From positions 186,001 to 250,000 of the forward strand of contig JADKIA010000004.1 in assembly GCA_016721465.1 (NCBI GenBank): DNA of 64,000 nt, in the 5' to 3' direction. Within the stretch, counting starts at the first letter, position 1; each line of letters starts with the position of its first letter. The DNA comes from Ideonella sp. (GTDB taxonomy: Bacteria; Pseudomonadota; Gammaproteobacteria; Burkholderiales; Burkholderiaceae_C). The translations under genes and the position numbers were made by a program. Below, one piece after another: positions 8,108 to 16,597 of this stretch. The notes under the pieces were generated by a model that saw only the letters and a list, made by a program, of their open reading frames with translations, ran no database searches and was not told the DNA's origin.

Positions 8108-9271
8108 TCAAAGCGCGCGCAGGACCCATTGACCACCCACAGCGACCAACTCGCGGTCGCAATCGAATTCTTCACCTTCGTGATCGTGCCCGGGCAGCAT
8201 GCACACCACCGTCTCACCCCGACCACGCAGCTCGCGCACGGCCGCGCGCAATGCCGCTTCTTCACTCCACGGTGCGCGCACGGCCTGGCGTCGCGCTTCG
8301 GTCCGTGTGCTGGCCACCAATGCCTTTAGATCGGCACTGAAACCCACTGCGGGGCGGTTGCGCCCAAACACTGCACCGACCTCGTCATAGCGGCCACCGC
8401 GCAATAGGGCATCGCAGGCCCCGTTCGAATAGACGGCAAACCGCGTTCCACTGTAGTACCCATGACCACCCATGTCGGCCAGATCGAAGCCGATCGTCAC
8501 ATCGGGACTCGAGGCTGCCACGTGCCCGGCCAGCCAGGCCAGATCATCCAGGGCCGCAATGATCAAGGCGTGCGCCGGCAAGACACGACGCGCCTGCTCC
8601 AACACCGATGCATCGCCATAGAGGTTCGGCAAGGCCAGCAGGCCCGCTCGGGTGGCTGCCGGCAAGTCCATGCTCAGCACATTCAGGCGACCTGAGTCCT
8701 TGCTGGCCAGCGCCGAAGCCAACTCCATGCGCACCCCGGCAGGCACTGCAGCGTCGCCCAGCACGCCACGCAGGATGCGTGCATCGGCCAAATCCAACAC
8801 CAGCCCGGTGATGCCTGCAGCTCGCAATCCATCCAGGGCCAGTTCCTGGATTTCGAGATCGGCCTCGAGCCCAGCGTGGCCGTAGATCTCGGCGCCCAAC
8901 TGCAGCGGCTCACGGGTGCTTTGTGCGCCTTGCGGCCGGGTGTGCAGGACCGGCCCACAGTAGCTCAAGCGGGTCACGCCATTGCGGTTGAGCAGGTGCG
9001 CGTCGATGCGAGCCACCTGAGGCGTCGTGTCGGCCCGCACCCCCAGCGTGCGGCCGCTGAGTTGGTCCACGAGCTTGAAGGTGCGAAGGTCCAGTTCCTG
9101 ACCAGTGCCCGAAAGCAAGGAATCCAGGTGTTCCATCAATGGGGGCTGCACCAACTCGAAGCCATAGCCACGGGCCATGTCCAGCAAGGTGCGTCGAAGC
9201 GCCTCGATGCGCCGCGCCTCGGCGGGCAGAACATCGGCAATGTGCTCGGGCAACAGCCAAGCAGAGGGCAT
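8108..9271 (-). CDS. hisZ: ATP phosphoribosyltransferase regulatory subunit
   Basis: A 387-residue HisRS paralogue that forms a hetero-octamer with the short-form HisG and confers activity and histidine feedback on the first step of histidine synthesis. The fold is that of a class II synthetase catalytic core: WLLPEHIADVLPAEARRIEALRR at the start, then DLRTFKLVDQLSGRTLGVRADTTPQVARIDAH (motif 2 region) and IGFDLADMGGHGYYSGTRFAVY. It has no C-terminal anticodon-binding domain and ends after about 390 residues, as expected for HisZ. The start at 9271 (MPSAWLLPEH) matches the family N-terminus; upstream in-frame codons overlap the next gene. True histidyl-tRNA synthetase (hisS) is encoded separately at 16598-17884 in the same block. 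Confidence 0.93.
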   Translation of the reverse strand: MPSAWLLPEHIADVLPAEARRIEALRRTLLDMARGYGFELVQPPLMEHLDSLLSGTGQELDLRTFKLVDQLSGRTLGVRADTTPQVARIDAHLLNRNGVTRLSYCGPVLHTRPQGAQSTREPLQLGAEIYGHAGLEADLEIQELALDGLRAAGITGLVLDLADARILRGVLGDAAVPAGVRMELASALASKDSGRLNVLSMDLPAATRAGLLALPNLYGDASVLEQARRVLPAHALIIAALDDLAWLAGHVAASSPDVTIGFDLADMGGHGYYSGTRFAVYSNGACDALLRGGRYDEVGAVFGRNRPAVGFSADLKALVASTRTEARRQAVRAPWSEEAALRAAVRELRGRGETVVCMLPGHDHEGEEFDCDRELVAVGGQWVLRAL

Positions 9272-9371
9272 GGAAATCACCGGGGTATTGAAAGCGGCAT
9301 TGTACCGGGCCGCACCACAGCGGACCACCAGCGATGGCCCGTCGAGAGGCACCAGATCCTCGCGCGATCGC

Positions 9372-9557
9372 TCAGCGCCACAACACCAGCAAGAGCACCC
9401 CCACCAACATGCTGGACAGGCCGACAAAGCGGATCTGTCCGTCGCTCATCTTCGTGGCACGCTCGAAGACCTGACGCCAAACGCCGGGACTCAAGAACGG
9501 CAGCAAGCCCTCGATCACCAGCATCAGCGCCAGCGCGCCCCAGACCAGATCGCTCAT
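9372..9557 (-). CDS. DUF2065 small membrane protein (YjeT family)
   Basis: A 61-residue protein with two predicted transmembrane helices, about residues 5-22 (VWGALALMLVIEGLLPFL) and 42-60 (IRFVGLSSMLVGVLLLVLW), joined by a short loop with VWRQVFERATKM. The size, topology and position directly after hflC match the DUF2065/YjeT family, which sits between hflC and purA in many proteobacteria. Its function is unknown. The position suggests an accessory to the HflKC complex, but that is inference only. The gene lies 20 bp after hflC and 100 bp before hisZ. Confidence 0.88.
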   Translation of the reverse strand: MSDLVWGALALMLVIEGLLPFLSPGVWRQVFERATKMSDGQIRFVGLSSMLVGVLLLVLWR

Positions 9558-9577
9558 TGATCGTGCGGGTGTCCGCG

Positions 9578-10474
9578 TCAGCGTTTGCCTGCAGGCGCAG
9601 GCGGCGCCGCGCCATTGCCGCGCATGGCCCGGAAAAACTCGCTAGACGGGTCAACCACCATCACGTCATTGCGGCTGCGAAAGCTCGCTCGGTAGGCCTC
9701 GAGGCTGCGATAGAACTGTGCGAACTGGGGATCACGCCCGAAGGAATCCGCGTAAAGCGCCGATGCCTTGGCATCACCCTCGCCCTTGACCTTTTGCGCA
9801 TCGCGATAGGCCTCGGCAATGATCACCTCGCGCTGCTTGTCGGCATCGGCCATGATCTTCACGCCCTCTGCCACGCCCTGGGAGCGCAATTCGTTGGCCA
9901 CCTGCTTGCGCTCGGATTCCATGCGCTTGTAAACCGAATCCGTGATGTCGGCGACGAAGTCAACCCGCTTGATCCGCACATCGACGATCTCGATGCCAAA
10001 GGCCCTGGCTTCGTCGATGAGCCGATTGCGCACGTCCTGCATCACCTTGTCACGCTCGGCAGAGAGCACGCCGCGCACGGTTCGCTTGGTGATCTCCTCA
10101 TTGAATGCGGCTTGCACGATCGGACTCAGGCGAGACTCCAGGGTGCGCATGTCGGTGCCGTTGTTGCGGATGAACTGACGCGGTTCGGTGACACGCCACT
10201 TGATCAGCCAATCGATGATCAGGCTCTTCTTCTCTGCGGTGAAGATGGGACGGGTTTCGGGGCTGTCCAGGGTTTGCACGCGCTTGTCCAGGAACACGAT
10301 GTTCTGGAAAGGGGGCGGCAGCTTGAACTTCAGGCCCGGTTCGGTGATGACCTCCTTGATCTCACCCAGGGCATAGACCACCGCCACTTGGCGCTGATCG
10401 ACCACGAACATGGTGGACGCCGCGACCATCACGGCGATCAGGAGGCTGGCGACTGCAATTCCGATGCGATTCAT
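9578..10474 (-). CDS. hflC: HflC, modulator of FtsH protease
   Basis: A 298-residue SPFH/prohibitin-family protein anchored by one N-terminal membrane helix (about residues 5-22, IGIAVASLLIAVMVAAST) with a large periplasmic domain. With HflK it forms a multimeric cage around FtsH that modulates degradation of membrane proteins. The SPFH signature is visible in FVVDQRQVAVVYALGEI, GLKFKLPPPFQNIVFLDKRVQTLD, and a charged helical region (KIMADADKQREVIIAEAYRDAQ) typical of HflC. The C-terminus is a short Ala/Pro tail. It lies 18 bp after hflK. Confidence 0.95.
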   Translation of the reverse strand: MNRIGIAVASLLIAVMVAASTMFVVDQRQVAVVYALGEIKEVITEPGLKFKLPPPFQNIVFLDKRVQTLDSPETRPIFTAEKKSLIIDWLIKWRVTEPRQFIRNNGTDMRTLESRLSPIVQAAFNEEITKRTVRGVLSAERDKVMQDVRNRLIDEARAFGIEIVDVRIKRVDFVADITDSVYKRMESERKQVANELRSQGVAEGVKIMADADKQREVIIAEAYRDAQKVKGEGDAKASALYADSFGRDPQFAQFYRSLEAYRASFRSRNDVMVVDPSSEFFRAMRGNGAAPPAPAGKR

Positions 10475-10492
10475 GGGGTGCCCTCCTCGCGC

Positions 10493-11848
10493 TCAGCGCA
10501 CGTCACGTTCACGACTGCGACCGCCATCGCGCGATCGGGCGTCGTTCGCGCCGGTGAGCGCCGGGCTCTCGGGCACATTGGACGAAGAAGGAATCGCGCC
10601 GGTCGGACCCGGCGCTCCAACCGCCACCCCGCTGCTGGCCGTGCCAGTTTGCTGCTGCAGCAACTTGTCCAAGGGCAGATAGAGCAGATTGGAGCCGGCC
10701 TTGCTGTCCACCATCACCTTGGTGACGTTGGAGTAGACCTGTTGCATGGCGTCGATGTACATGCGGTCCCGGGTGACGCCCGGGGCCTTCTGGTACTCGA
10801 CCAACACCGAGCGGAATCGTTGCGCGTCACCTTCGGCCTGGGCCACCACCCGCTTGGAGTAGCCGTCTGCCTCTTCGCGAAGCCGCGCCGCGTCGCCGCG
10901 CGCCTTGGGGATCTTGTCGCTGGCATAGGCCTGGCCGTCGTTCTTGAAACGGTCGCGGTCAGCACCGGCCTTGACGGCGTCATTGAAGGCGGCCTGCACC
11001 TGCTCTGGCACCTGCACGTGCTGCACGTTGACATTGACGACGAGGATGCCGGCCTTCAATCGGTCCAACTGGCTCTGAATCGACTTGACGAGATCTGCCG
11101 CAATGGCGTCGCGTTGCTCGTAGAGCACCGAGTCGATCTTGCTTCGGCCAACGATCTCACGCACGGCCGACTCGCTTGCCTGCTCCACCGCCTTGTCCGG
11201 ATCGCGGTTCTCGAAGAGGTAGAGCTTGGCGTCCTTCAGCCGGAACTGCACCGTGAAGCGGATGTCCACGATGTTCTCGTCCTGCGTCAGCATCGACGAT
11301 TCCCGCAAGCCCGTGGCTTGGGCCACGGCATTGCGGCCCACATCCACGGTGCGCAATTGCGTCACAGCCACCGTCTCATGCGCCTGGAACGGATAGGGCC
11401 CGCGCCACTGGAAGCCCGCATCGACCGTGGCGCTGTATCGGCCGAAGGTGGTGATGATCGCTTGCTGGCCCTCCTGCACGATGAAGAAGCCGCTGCCGGC
11501 CCACACCAGCGCGGTCACGCCAACAATCAAGCCAAGGCCAATGCCCGCGCTGCGTGCGTCCGGTTGAAGCCCCCCGCCGCCTGAGGGCGGCCCGGGCTCG
11601 CCGCGGCCGGGCTCGTTGCCCTTGCCACCGCCGAACAGCCCGCTGAGTTTGCGGTTGAAGTCGCGCCACAACTCGTCCAGGTCCGGTGGCCCGTCGTTGC
11701 GGCCATTGGCCATCCAAAGCCCATGCCAGGCCTTGGACAAAAGGCCTCGGGGCCGGGGCAACTGCGCGCCTGGGGGAACTTGCGCGGCGTGCCTCGAGAG
11801 GTCGTTCGGCTCCTGCTTGGCGCTGGAGGAAGTTGTATGCATGCTCAT
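10493..11848 (-). CDS. hflK: HflK, modulator of FtsH protease
   Basis: A 451-residue SPFH-domain partner of HflC. An N-terminal cytosolic stretch contains NDGPPDLDELWRDFNRKLSGLFGG, the HflK signature, and a Gly/Pro-rich linker. One membrane helix follows (IGLGLIVGVTALVWAGSGFF), then the periplasmic SPFH domain (EGQQAIITTFGRYSATVDAGFQWRGP) and a helical domain with ARLREEADGYSKRVVAQAEGDA. The C-terminal 40 residues are low in complexity. The start chosen is the ATG at 11848, whose first base is the last base of the hflX stop (TGATG), indicating translational coupling. A second ATG lies two codons further in. Confidence 0.94.
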   Translation of the reverse strand: MSMHTTSSSAKQEPNDLSRHAAQVPPGAQLPRPRGLLSKAWHGLWMANGRNDGPPDLDELWRDFNRKLSGLFGGGKGNEPGRGEPGPPSGGGGLQPDARSAGIGLGLIVGVTALVWAGSGFFIVQEGQQAIITTFGRYSATVDAGFQWRGPYPFQAHETVAVTQLRTVDVGRNAVAQATGLRESSMLTQDENIVDIRFTVQFRLKDAKLYLFENRDPDKAVEQASESAVREIVGRSKIDSVLYEQRDAIAADLVKSIQSQLDRLKAGILVVNVNVQHVQVPEQVQAAFNDAVKAGADRDRFKNDGQAYASDKIPKARGDAARLREEADGYSKRVVAQAEGDAQRFRSVLVEYQKAPGVTRDRMYIDAMQQVYSNVTKVMVDSKAGSNLLYLPLDKLLQQQTGTASSGVAVGAPGPTGAIPSSSNVPESPALTGANDARSRDGGRSRERDVR

Positions 11849-13080
11849 CAGGGAGAGGATGGTAACGCCACAGCGTCTGGGGCCGACTCGGTCAACTGCG
11901 CAGATGGTGTCTCGAAAGGCGGATTCAAGCCCTTGCCTGCCGCCGCCTGGGTGATCAGTGCGCGCAGCACCTCCAGCCCCTTGCCCTGCACGGCACTGAC
12001 AAAGACGCGCGGGACCCACAGGCCCGGCTCACGCTCCACCCAGTCCTGCGGCAAGCGGGGCAGCGATTCGAGTTGGTCGATCTTGTTGTAGACGAGCACC
12101 TGCGGAATGCGGTCTGCATCGATTTCTTTCAGCACGCGCTCGACCTCTTTGACCTGCTCGTGAACAGTGGGGCTGGCAGCGTCCACGACGTGCAGCAACA
12201 GGTCGGCATCGGCAGCCTCCTGCAGCGTGGCCTGAAAGGCCTCCACCAGCTTGTGCGGCAGGTCGCGGATGAAGCCCACCGTGTCGGACAGCGACACACT
12301 CGCGCCCAGTTCCACCAGGTACAGCGAGCGGGTGGTGGTGTCCAGCGTCGCGAAAAGCTGATCGGCGGCAAACGCCTTGGCCTTCACCAGCGCATTGAAC
12401 AACGTGGACTTGCCGGCATTGGTGTAGCCCACCAGCGAGATCCTGAAGCTGCCGCTGCGTTCGCGCGAGCGCCGCTGCGTACCGCGCTGCTTCTTGACCT
12501 TTTCCAGCCGCGCCCGAAGGGTCTTGATGCGTTCACCCAACATGCGGCGATCCAGTTCGATCTGCGCTTCGCCGGGCCCGCCTCGGTGGCCCACGCCGCC
12601 GCGCTGCCGCTCCAAGTGCGACCAGCGGCGGACCAGGCGTGTGGAGAGGTACTGCAGCCGCGCCAGTTCGACCTGCAGCTTGCCTTCGTGGCTCTTGGCG
12701 CGCTGGGCAAAGATCTCCAGGATCAGTGCCGTGCGGTCGGCCACCGGGACACCGATGTGGCGCTCCAGATTGCGTTGCTGTGCTGGTGACAGCGCCTGGT
12801 CGAACAGCACACCATGCGCACCATGGGCCAGCACCAGTTCCTTGATTTCGTCGGCCTTTCCAGAACCGACGAACAGTGCCGCGTCAGGTGCACTGCGACG
12901 GCAAACCACCCGGGCAACGACCTCGTCCCCCGCTGAGCTGGCCAACAAGGCCAACTCATCCAGTGTGGGGTCGAAACTGTGGCCCGAGCCGAGATCGACG
13001 CCAACCAGAACAGCCCGGTTGGACTGGCCATCGCCGGGCAAAGCAACCGGCGCTGATGCACCGGATTCATGGGCGGTCAA
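11848..13080 (-). CDS. hflX: GTPase HflX
   Basis: A 410-residue ribosome-associated GTPase that splits stalled or heat-damaged 70S ribosomes. The N-terminal HflX domain includes FVGSGKADEIKELV and LFDQALSPAQQRNLER, then the Gly-rich linker GGVGHRGGPGEAQIE. The G domain has G1 GYTNAGKST (about residue 214), G2/G3 around FATLD and DTVGFIRDLPHKLVEAF, and G4 NKID. The start appears to be TTG at 13080: no ATG or GTG lies in frame between the hfq stop and the first conserved block (RAVLVGVDLG), and no clear Shine-Dalgarno precedes it, so this start is uncertain by a few residues. It lies 38 bp after hfq, the arrangement also seen in E. coli. Confidence 0.92.
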   Translation of the reverse strand: MTAHESGASAPVALPGDGQSNRAVLVGVDLGSGHSFDPTLDELALLASSAGDEVVARVVCRRSAPDAALFVGSGKADEIKELVLAHGAHGVLFDQALSPAQQRNLERHIGVPVADRTALILEIFAQRAKSHEGKLQVELARLQYLSTRLVRRWSHLERQRGGVGHRGGPGEAQIELDRRMLGERIKTLRARLEKVKKQRGTQRRSRERSGSFRISLVGYTNAGKSTLFNALVKAKAFAADQLFATLDTTTRSLYLVELGASVSLSDTVGFIRDLPHKLVEAFQATLQEAADADLLLHVVDAASPTVHEQVKEVERVLKEIDADRIPQVLVYNKIDQLESLPRLPQDWVEREPGLWVPRVFVSAVQGKGLEVLRALITQAAAGKGLNPPFETPSAQLTESAPDAVALPSSP

Positions 13081-13118
13081 GATGGTGCCGGCTGTGCGCG
13101 CAACGCTCGTCGCGGCGC

Positions 13119-13361
13119 TCAGGCCGCGTCGCCTGGTTCGCTGGCGTGGAAGTTCACAGGCCGCCCTGGCACCACCGTGGAAATGGCGTGCTTGTAGACC
13201 ATCTGGGTGACCGTGTTGCGCAGGAGGACGACGTACTGGTCAAAAGACTCGATATGCCCTTGCAACTTGATGCCGTTGACCAGGTAGATCGAGACCGGTA
13301 CATGCTCCTTGCGCAGCAGGTTCAGGAAGGGGTCTTGTAGGAGTTGCCCTTTGTTTGACAC
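13119..13361 (-). CDS. hfq: RNA chaperone Hfq
   Basis: An 80-residue Sm-like protein that forms a hexameric ring and promotes pairing between small RNAs and mRNAs. The whole Sm core is present: SNKGQLLQDPFLNLLRKEHV (proximal-site Gln and Phe residues), YLVNGIKLQGHIESFDQYVV and NTVTQMVYKHAISTVVPGR with the YKH motif. The C-terminal tail is short, as in most betaproteobacteria. The start is GTG at 13361: GGAG sits 6 nt upstream and the protein then begins exactly at the family N-terminus. An upstream in-frame ATG would add 32 residues with no family similarity. It leads into hflX-hflK-hflC. Confidence 0.97.
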   Translation of the reverse strand: MSNKGQLLQDPFLNLLRKEHVPVSIYLVNGIKLQGHIESFDQYVVLLRNTVTQMVYKHAISTVVPGRPVNFHASEPGDAA

Positions 13362-13437
13362 GATATGCTCCGTGTTGGAAGTTCGAAGACGCTGCACCTT
13401 ATCACAGCGCACCAGGCATGCACTTCGATGGGGCCAC

Positions 13438-14772
13438 TCAGGACCGGGATTCGTCAAACGGGTTGTGCGACGACTTCAGCTGAATTCGCAGCGGAGTGCC
13501 CACCAGTTTGAAGTGCTCGCGCACGCGAGCCTCCAGGTAGCGCTTGTAGCTGTCGGATACGTGCTCAAGCGCATTGCCATGGATCACCACAATGGGAGGA
13601 TTCATGCCGCCCTGGTGGGCATAGCGCAGCTTGGGACGGAACTGCCCGGCCCGCTTGGGCGCCTGGTGCGAAACGGCCTCCAGCACGAGCCGAGTGAGCA
13701 CCGGCGTGGGCAACTTGCGCGTGGCCGAGGCGTGCGCGTCGGAAATCGCCTTCCACAGCGGCCCCAGCCCCTGGCGTTTGAGTGCCGAAATGTGCAGCAC
13801 TGGCGCGAAACGAAGGAACGCCAGGCGTTGCTCGATGGACCGCTCCAGCATCTCTCGCTGGTAGCTGTCGATCGCATCCCACTTGTTGATGGCCACCACC
13901 ACTGCGCGGCCCGCTTCGAGGATGTAGCCGGCAATGTGCGCGTCCTGATCGCTGACACCCTGGGTGGCATCGATCAGCAGCACCACGACATTGGCATCGG
14001 CGATGGCCTGCAGCGTCTTGACGACCGAAAACTTCTCGATCGCCTCGAACACCTTGCCCTTGCGGCGCAGTCCCGCCGTGTCGATCAGTTCGAACTTCTG
14101 GCCGGCGCGCTCGAACGGCACGCTGATCGCGTCTCGCGTGGTGCCGGGCTGGTCGTAGGCCACCAAGCGTTCTTCACCCAGCCAGGTGTTGATCAGCGTG
14201 GACTTGCCCGCATTTGGGCGGCCCGCCACCGCCAGGCGAACCGGCGCGGCTTCGTCCGACACGGGCTCGTCCTGGTCTTCAGGAAAGTCCTGCAAAGCGG
14301 CGTCCAGCAGGCTGCGGATGCCCTGGCCGTGCGCTGACGAAATCGGATGTGGCTCGCCGATGCCAAGCTCGTGAAACTCGGCCAGGCGAGGCGACTCGAT
14401 CATGCCCTCGACCTTGTTCACCGCCAGCAGCACGCGCTTGCCCGAGGTGCGAAGGAATCGCGCGATATCGTGATCCTGCCCGGAGACGCCGGCACGACCA
14501 TCCACGACAAACACAACGACGTCGGCCTCTGCCACCGCCTGTTGGGTCTGGCGCGCCATCAGCGCCACCACGCCACTGGGTTTCTCGGGCTCGAAGCCAC
14601 CCGTGTCGATGGCGATGTATTCCCGACCGGCATGCTTGCCGTCGCCATAGTGCCGGTCGCGCGTCAGGCCGGCGAAGTCGGCGACGATCGCGTCACGGCT
14701 CTTGGTCACACGGTTGAACAGGGTCGACTTGCCGACATTCGGCCGACCCACCAGGGCAATGACGGGCTTCAT
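13438..14772 (-). CDS. der: Ribosome biogenesis GTPase Der (EngA)
   Basis: A 444-residue essential GTPase with two tandem G domains and a C-terminal KH-like domain, acting in 50S subunit maturation. The first P-loop is VGRPNVGKSTLF (residues 7-18) and the second AGRPNAGKSTLIN (about 181-193). NKVE and NKWD serve as G4 motifs, and DTGGF and DTAGLRRKGKV as G3. The C-terminal domain contains NPPIVVIHGNALEHVSDSYKRYLE. The start at 14772 (MKPVIALVGRPN) matches the family. It lies 22 bp after bamB, the order also found in E. coli. Confidence 0.97.
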   Translation of the reverse strand: MKPVIALVGRPNVGKSTLFNRVTKSRDAIVADFAGLTRDRHYGDGKHAGREYIAIDTGGFEPEKPSGVVALMARQTQQAVAEADVVVFVVDGRAGVSGQDHDIARFLRTSGKRVLLAVNKVEGMIESPRLAEFHELGIGEPHPISSAHGQGIRSLLDAALQDFPEDQDEPVSDEAAPVRLAVAGRPNAGKSTLINTWLGEERLVAYDQPGTTRDAISVPFERAGQKFELIDTAGLRRKGKVFEAIEKFSVVKTLQAIADANVVVLLIDATQGVSDQDAHIAGYILEAGRAVVVAINKWDAIDSYQREMLERSIEQRLAFLRFAPVLHISALKRQGLGPLWKAISDAHASATRKLPTPVLTRLVLEAVSHQAPKRAGQFRPKLRYAHQGGMNPPIVVIHGNALEHVSDSYKRYLEARVREHFKLVGTPLRIQLKSSHNPFDESRS

Positions 14773-14794
14773 CAGGTCGGTCGCACGCGATCCG

Positions 14795-15904
14795 TCATTC
14801 CGGACGGAAGGCGAAGATGCCGCCGTTGCGCGTGGCCACCAGCACCGTGGACCCACTCAACACCGGCGCCGCAACGATCGGCGAGCCATCGGTGGGCAGG
14901 CGCAACACCGCCTGGCCAGTATCGCGATCCAGAAAGTGAAGCTGGCCTTCCGTGTCGCCGAAGACCACCGTCTTGCCCACCACGACGGGTGCACTCAAAC
15001 CGCGATACAGCATGGTCTCGTTGGTCCACACGATATCGCCACTGGTGCTGCGCCAGGCCGTGATGCGGTCGGACGCATCGGCACCCACCAGCACGTCGGC
15101 GTCCCCTCCCACAGCTTGCTGGCCGCCGGCCAGCCGGCTCCACTTCAATGTGGCGTTGTTGGCGGCAATGCATCCGACAGCGGTCTGGAAGGCCCGGGCG
15201 CAAAACACGTCGCCCAAGCGCAGCACCGGCCCAACCAGGTCGTTCAGTCGCTCAACCTCGTTGGTACCTCGCGGTGAGGTGAGCGCGGTCTCCCAACGGA
15301 CGCTGCCGGTCGTGGGGTCCAGACCGACAAGCATGGCGCCCTGGCCAACCAGCAAGGTGTCCTTGAACGACGTGATCACGCCCGCCTGAGCCAAGGTCAA
15401 GGCCTCGCCACTGCGCTGGTGCGTCCAGATGCGCTTGCCGTCGAGCAGGTCGAAGGCGTGCACGGCGCGGTCCACGCCCATCACGAAAACACGCTCACCG
15501 GCCACGAAAGGCGCCGTGGCGGTGTTGGATTCGAGCTTGGCGGTCCAGGCCTTCACGCCCTTGTCGAGCACCACCAATTCGTTGTCGACCGTCACCACCG
15601 CGGCAAAGCGCCCATCGCTGCCCACACCTGCCGACAGCTTGCCGCCGGCCTGCCCGCGCCACTGCTCGCGGCCGGTCTGAAGGTCCAATGCCAGCACGGT
15701 GCCGTCGCCACCGGCCACCATCACCACCCCATTGCGCACCGGCATGGCCAATGGCATGCGAACGCTGTCCACACGGGCCTGCCAGATCTGCCTGCCCGCG
15801 ATCTTGGGCGTCAGCGCAGCCAGCGGTGTGGGCTTGGGTCGATCACTAGAACACGCGGCCATGAGCAAGGCAAGGCCGACCGCCAACCAGGCACGGGCGC
15901 CCAT
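14795..15904 (-). CDS. bamB: Outer membrane protein assembly factor BamB (lipoprotein)
   Basis: A 369-residue periplasmic lipoprotein of the BAM complex that supports outer-membrane beta-barrel insertion. A signal peptide ends in the lipobox LLMAAC, with Cys18 as the predicted lipidated residue. The mature part is a PQQ-type beta-propeller, with repeated blades such as VLALDLQTGREQWRGQ, VHAFDLLDGKRIWTHQ, LVGLDPTTGSVRWE and LHFLDRDTGQAVLRL. The start is the ATG at 15904, which shares one base with the stop of the upstream gene; an in-frame GTG lies one codon earlier. Confidence 0.95.
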   Translation of the reverse strand: MGARAWLAVGLALLMAACSSDRPKPTPLAALTPKIAGRQIWQARVDSVRMPLAMPVRNGVVMVAGGDGTVLALDLQTGREQWRGQAGGKLSAGVGSDGRFAAVVTVDNELVVLDKGVKAWTAKLESNTATAPFVAGERVFVMGVDRAVHAFDLLDGKRIWTHQRSGEALTLAQAGVITSFKDTLLVGQGAMLVGLDPTTGSVRWETALTSPRGTNEVERLNDLVGPVLRLGDVFCARAFQTAVGCIAANNATLKWSRLAGGQQAVGGDADVLVGADASDRITAWRSTSGDIVWTNETMLYRGLSAPVVVGKTVVFGDTEGQLHFLDRDTGQAVLRLPTDGSPIVAAPVLSGSTVLVATRNGGIFAFRPE

Positions 15905-16566
15905 CACTTGGCGGCTCCTGACGCCACTGGCGCTGCACCCAGTGCAGTGAGCTTGGCCTCGACCAGTTGGCGATAGTTCATTCGTTCGTCCATGGCCTTG
16001 TAAGCCGCACCGTAGGCCGTCTTGGCCTCGTCCCGTTTGCCCTGGGCCAGCAGGATGTCACCGCGCCGGTCGGCCGCCAGGGCGGCAAACGCCGGTGACT
16101 TCGTGCCATCCAACTGCTTGAGCGCGTCGTCGTACTGCTTGGCCTCGAACATCAGGCCTGCCAAACGAAGCCGCGCAATGCTGCGGTAGTCGTCATCGCT
16201 GGCGTTGTCGGCCACCCACTGCAAATTGGCTCGGGCACGATCGGCCTGGCCTTTTTCGAACTGCAGCTTGGCGGCCAACAACCCGCCCTGCCCTGCAAAC
16301 TCGGTGCGAGGGTAGCGGTCCTTCAAGTCATCAAAGGCCCGGCCTGTCTTCTGAACATCTCCCTCCTGCGCCGCGCGGTCCAGCGCCTCGAACAGCCCGC
16401 TGGCCTTCACGGCCTGATCGCGCTGGTACCAGTTCCAGCCGTTCCAGCCGGCAAAGGCCAACAACACCACCGTGAGCACCCAGGTGATGACGTTGCCCCA
16501 CTGCTTCCAGAAGGCCTTGAGTTCGTCGAGTTGTTCCTGCTCTTGCAGATCTAGTTGGTTCGCCAT
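15904..16566 (-). CDS. YfgM-type tetratricopeptide protein (periplasmic chaperone, SecYEG-associated)
   Basis: A 220-residue inner-membrane protein with a short cytosolic N-terminus (LDLQEQEQLDELKAFWKQWG), one membrane helix at about residues 25-44 (VITWVLTVVLLAFAGWNGW) and a periplasmic TPR-like domain (LRLAGLMFEAKQYDDALKQL, DILLAQGKRDEAKTAYGAAY). The architecture and the position between hisS and bamB match YfgM (AncA) of E. coli, which binds the Sec translocon and PpiD. It overlaps bamB by one base and starts 31 bp after hisS. Confidence 0.88.
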   Translation of the reverse strand: MANQLDLQEQEQLDELKAFWKQWGNVITWVLTVVLLAFAGWNGWNWYQRDQAVKASGLFEALDRAAQEGDVQKTGRAFDDLKDRYPRTEFAGQGGLLAAKLQFEKGQADRARANLQWVADNASDDDYRSIARLRLAGLMFEAKQYDDALKQLDGTKSPAFAALAADRRGDILLAQGKRDEAKTAYGAAYKAMDERMNYRQLVEAKLTALGAAPVASGAAK

Positions 16567-16597
16567 GTCGGCCGGGTTCGAAAGCTACAAGCGTGGA

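Noticed and set aside
8876..11584. A 902-codon open frame on the + strand
   Set aside because: It lies antisense to hisZ, the DUF2065 gene, hflC and hflK. Its translation shows no domain, and long antisense frames are expected in GC-rich DNA.
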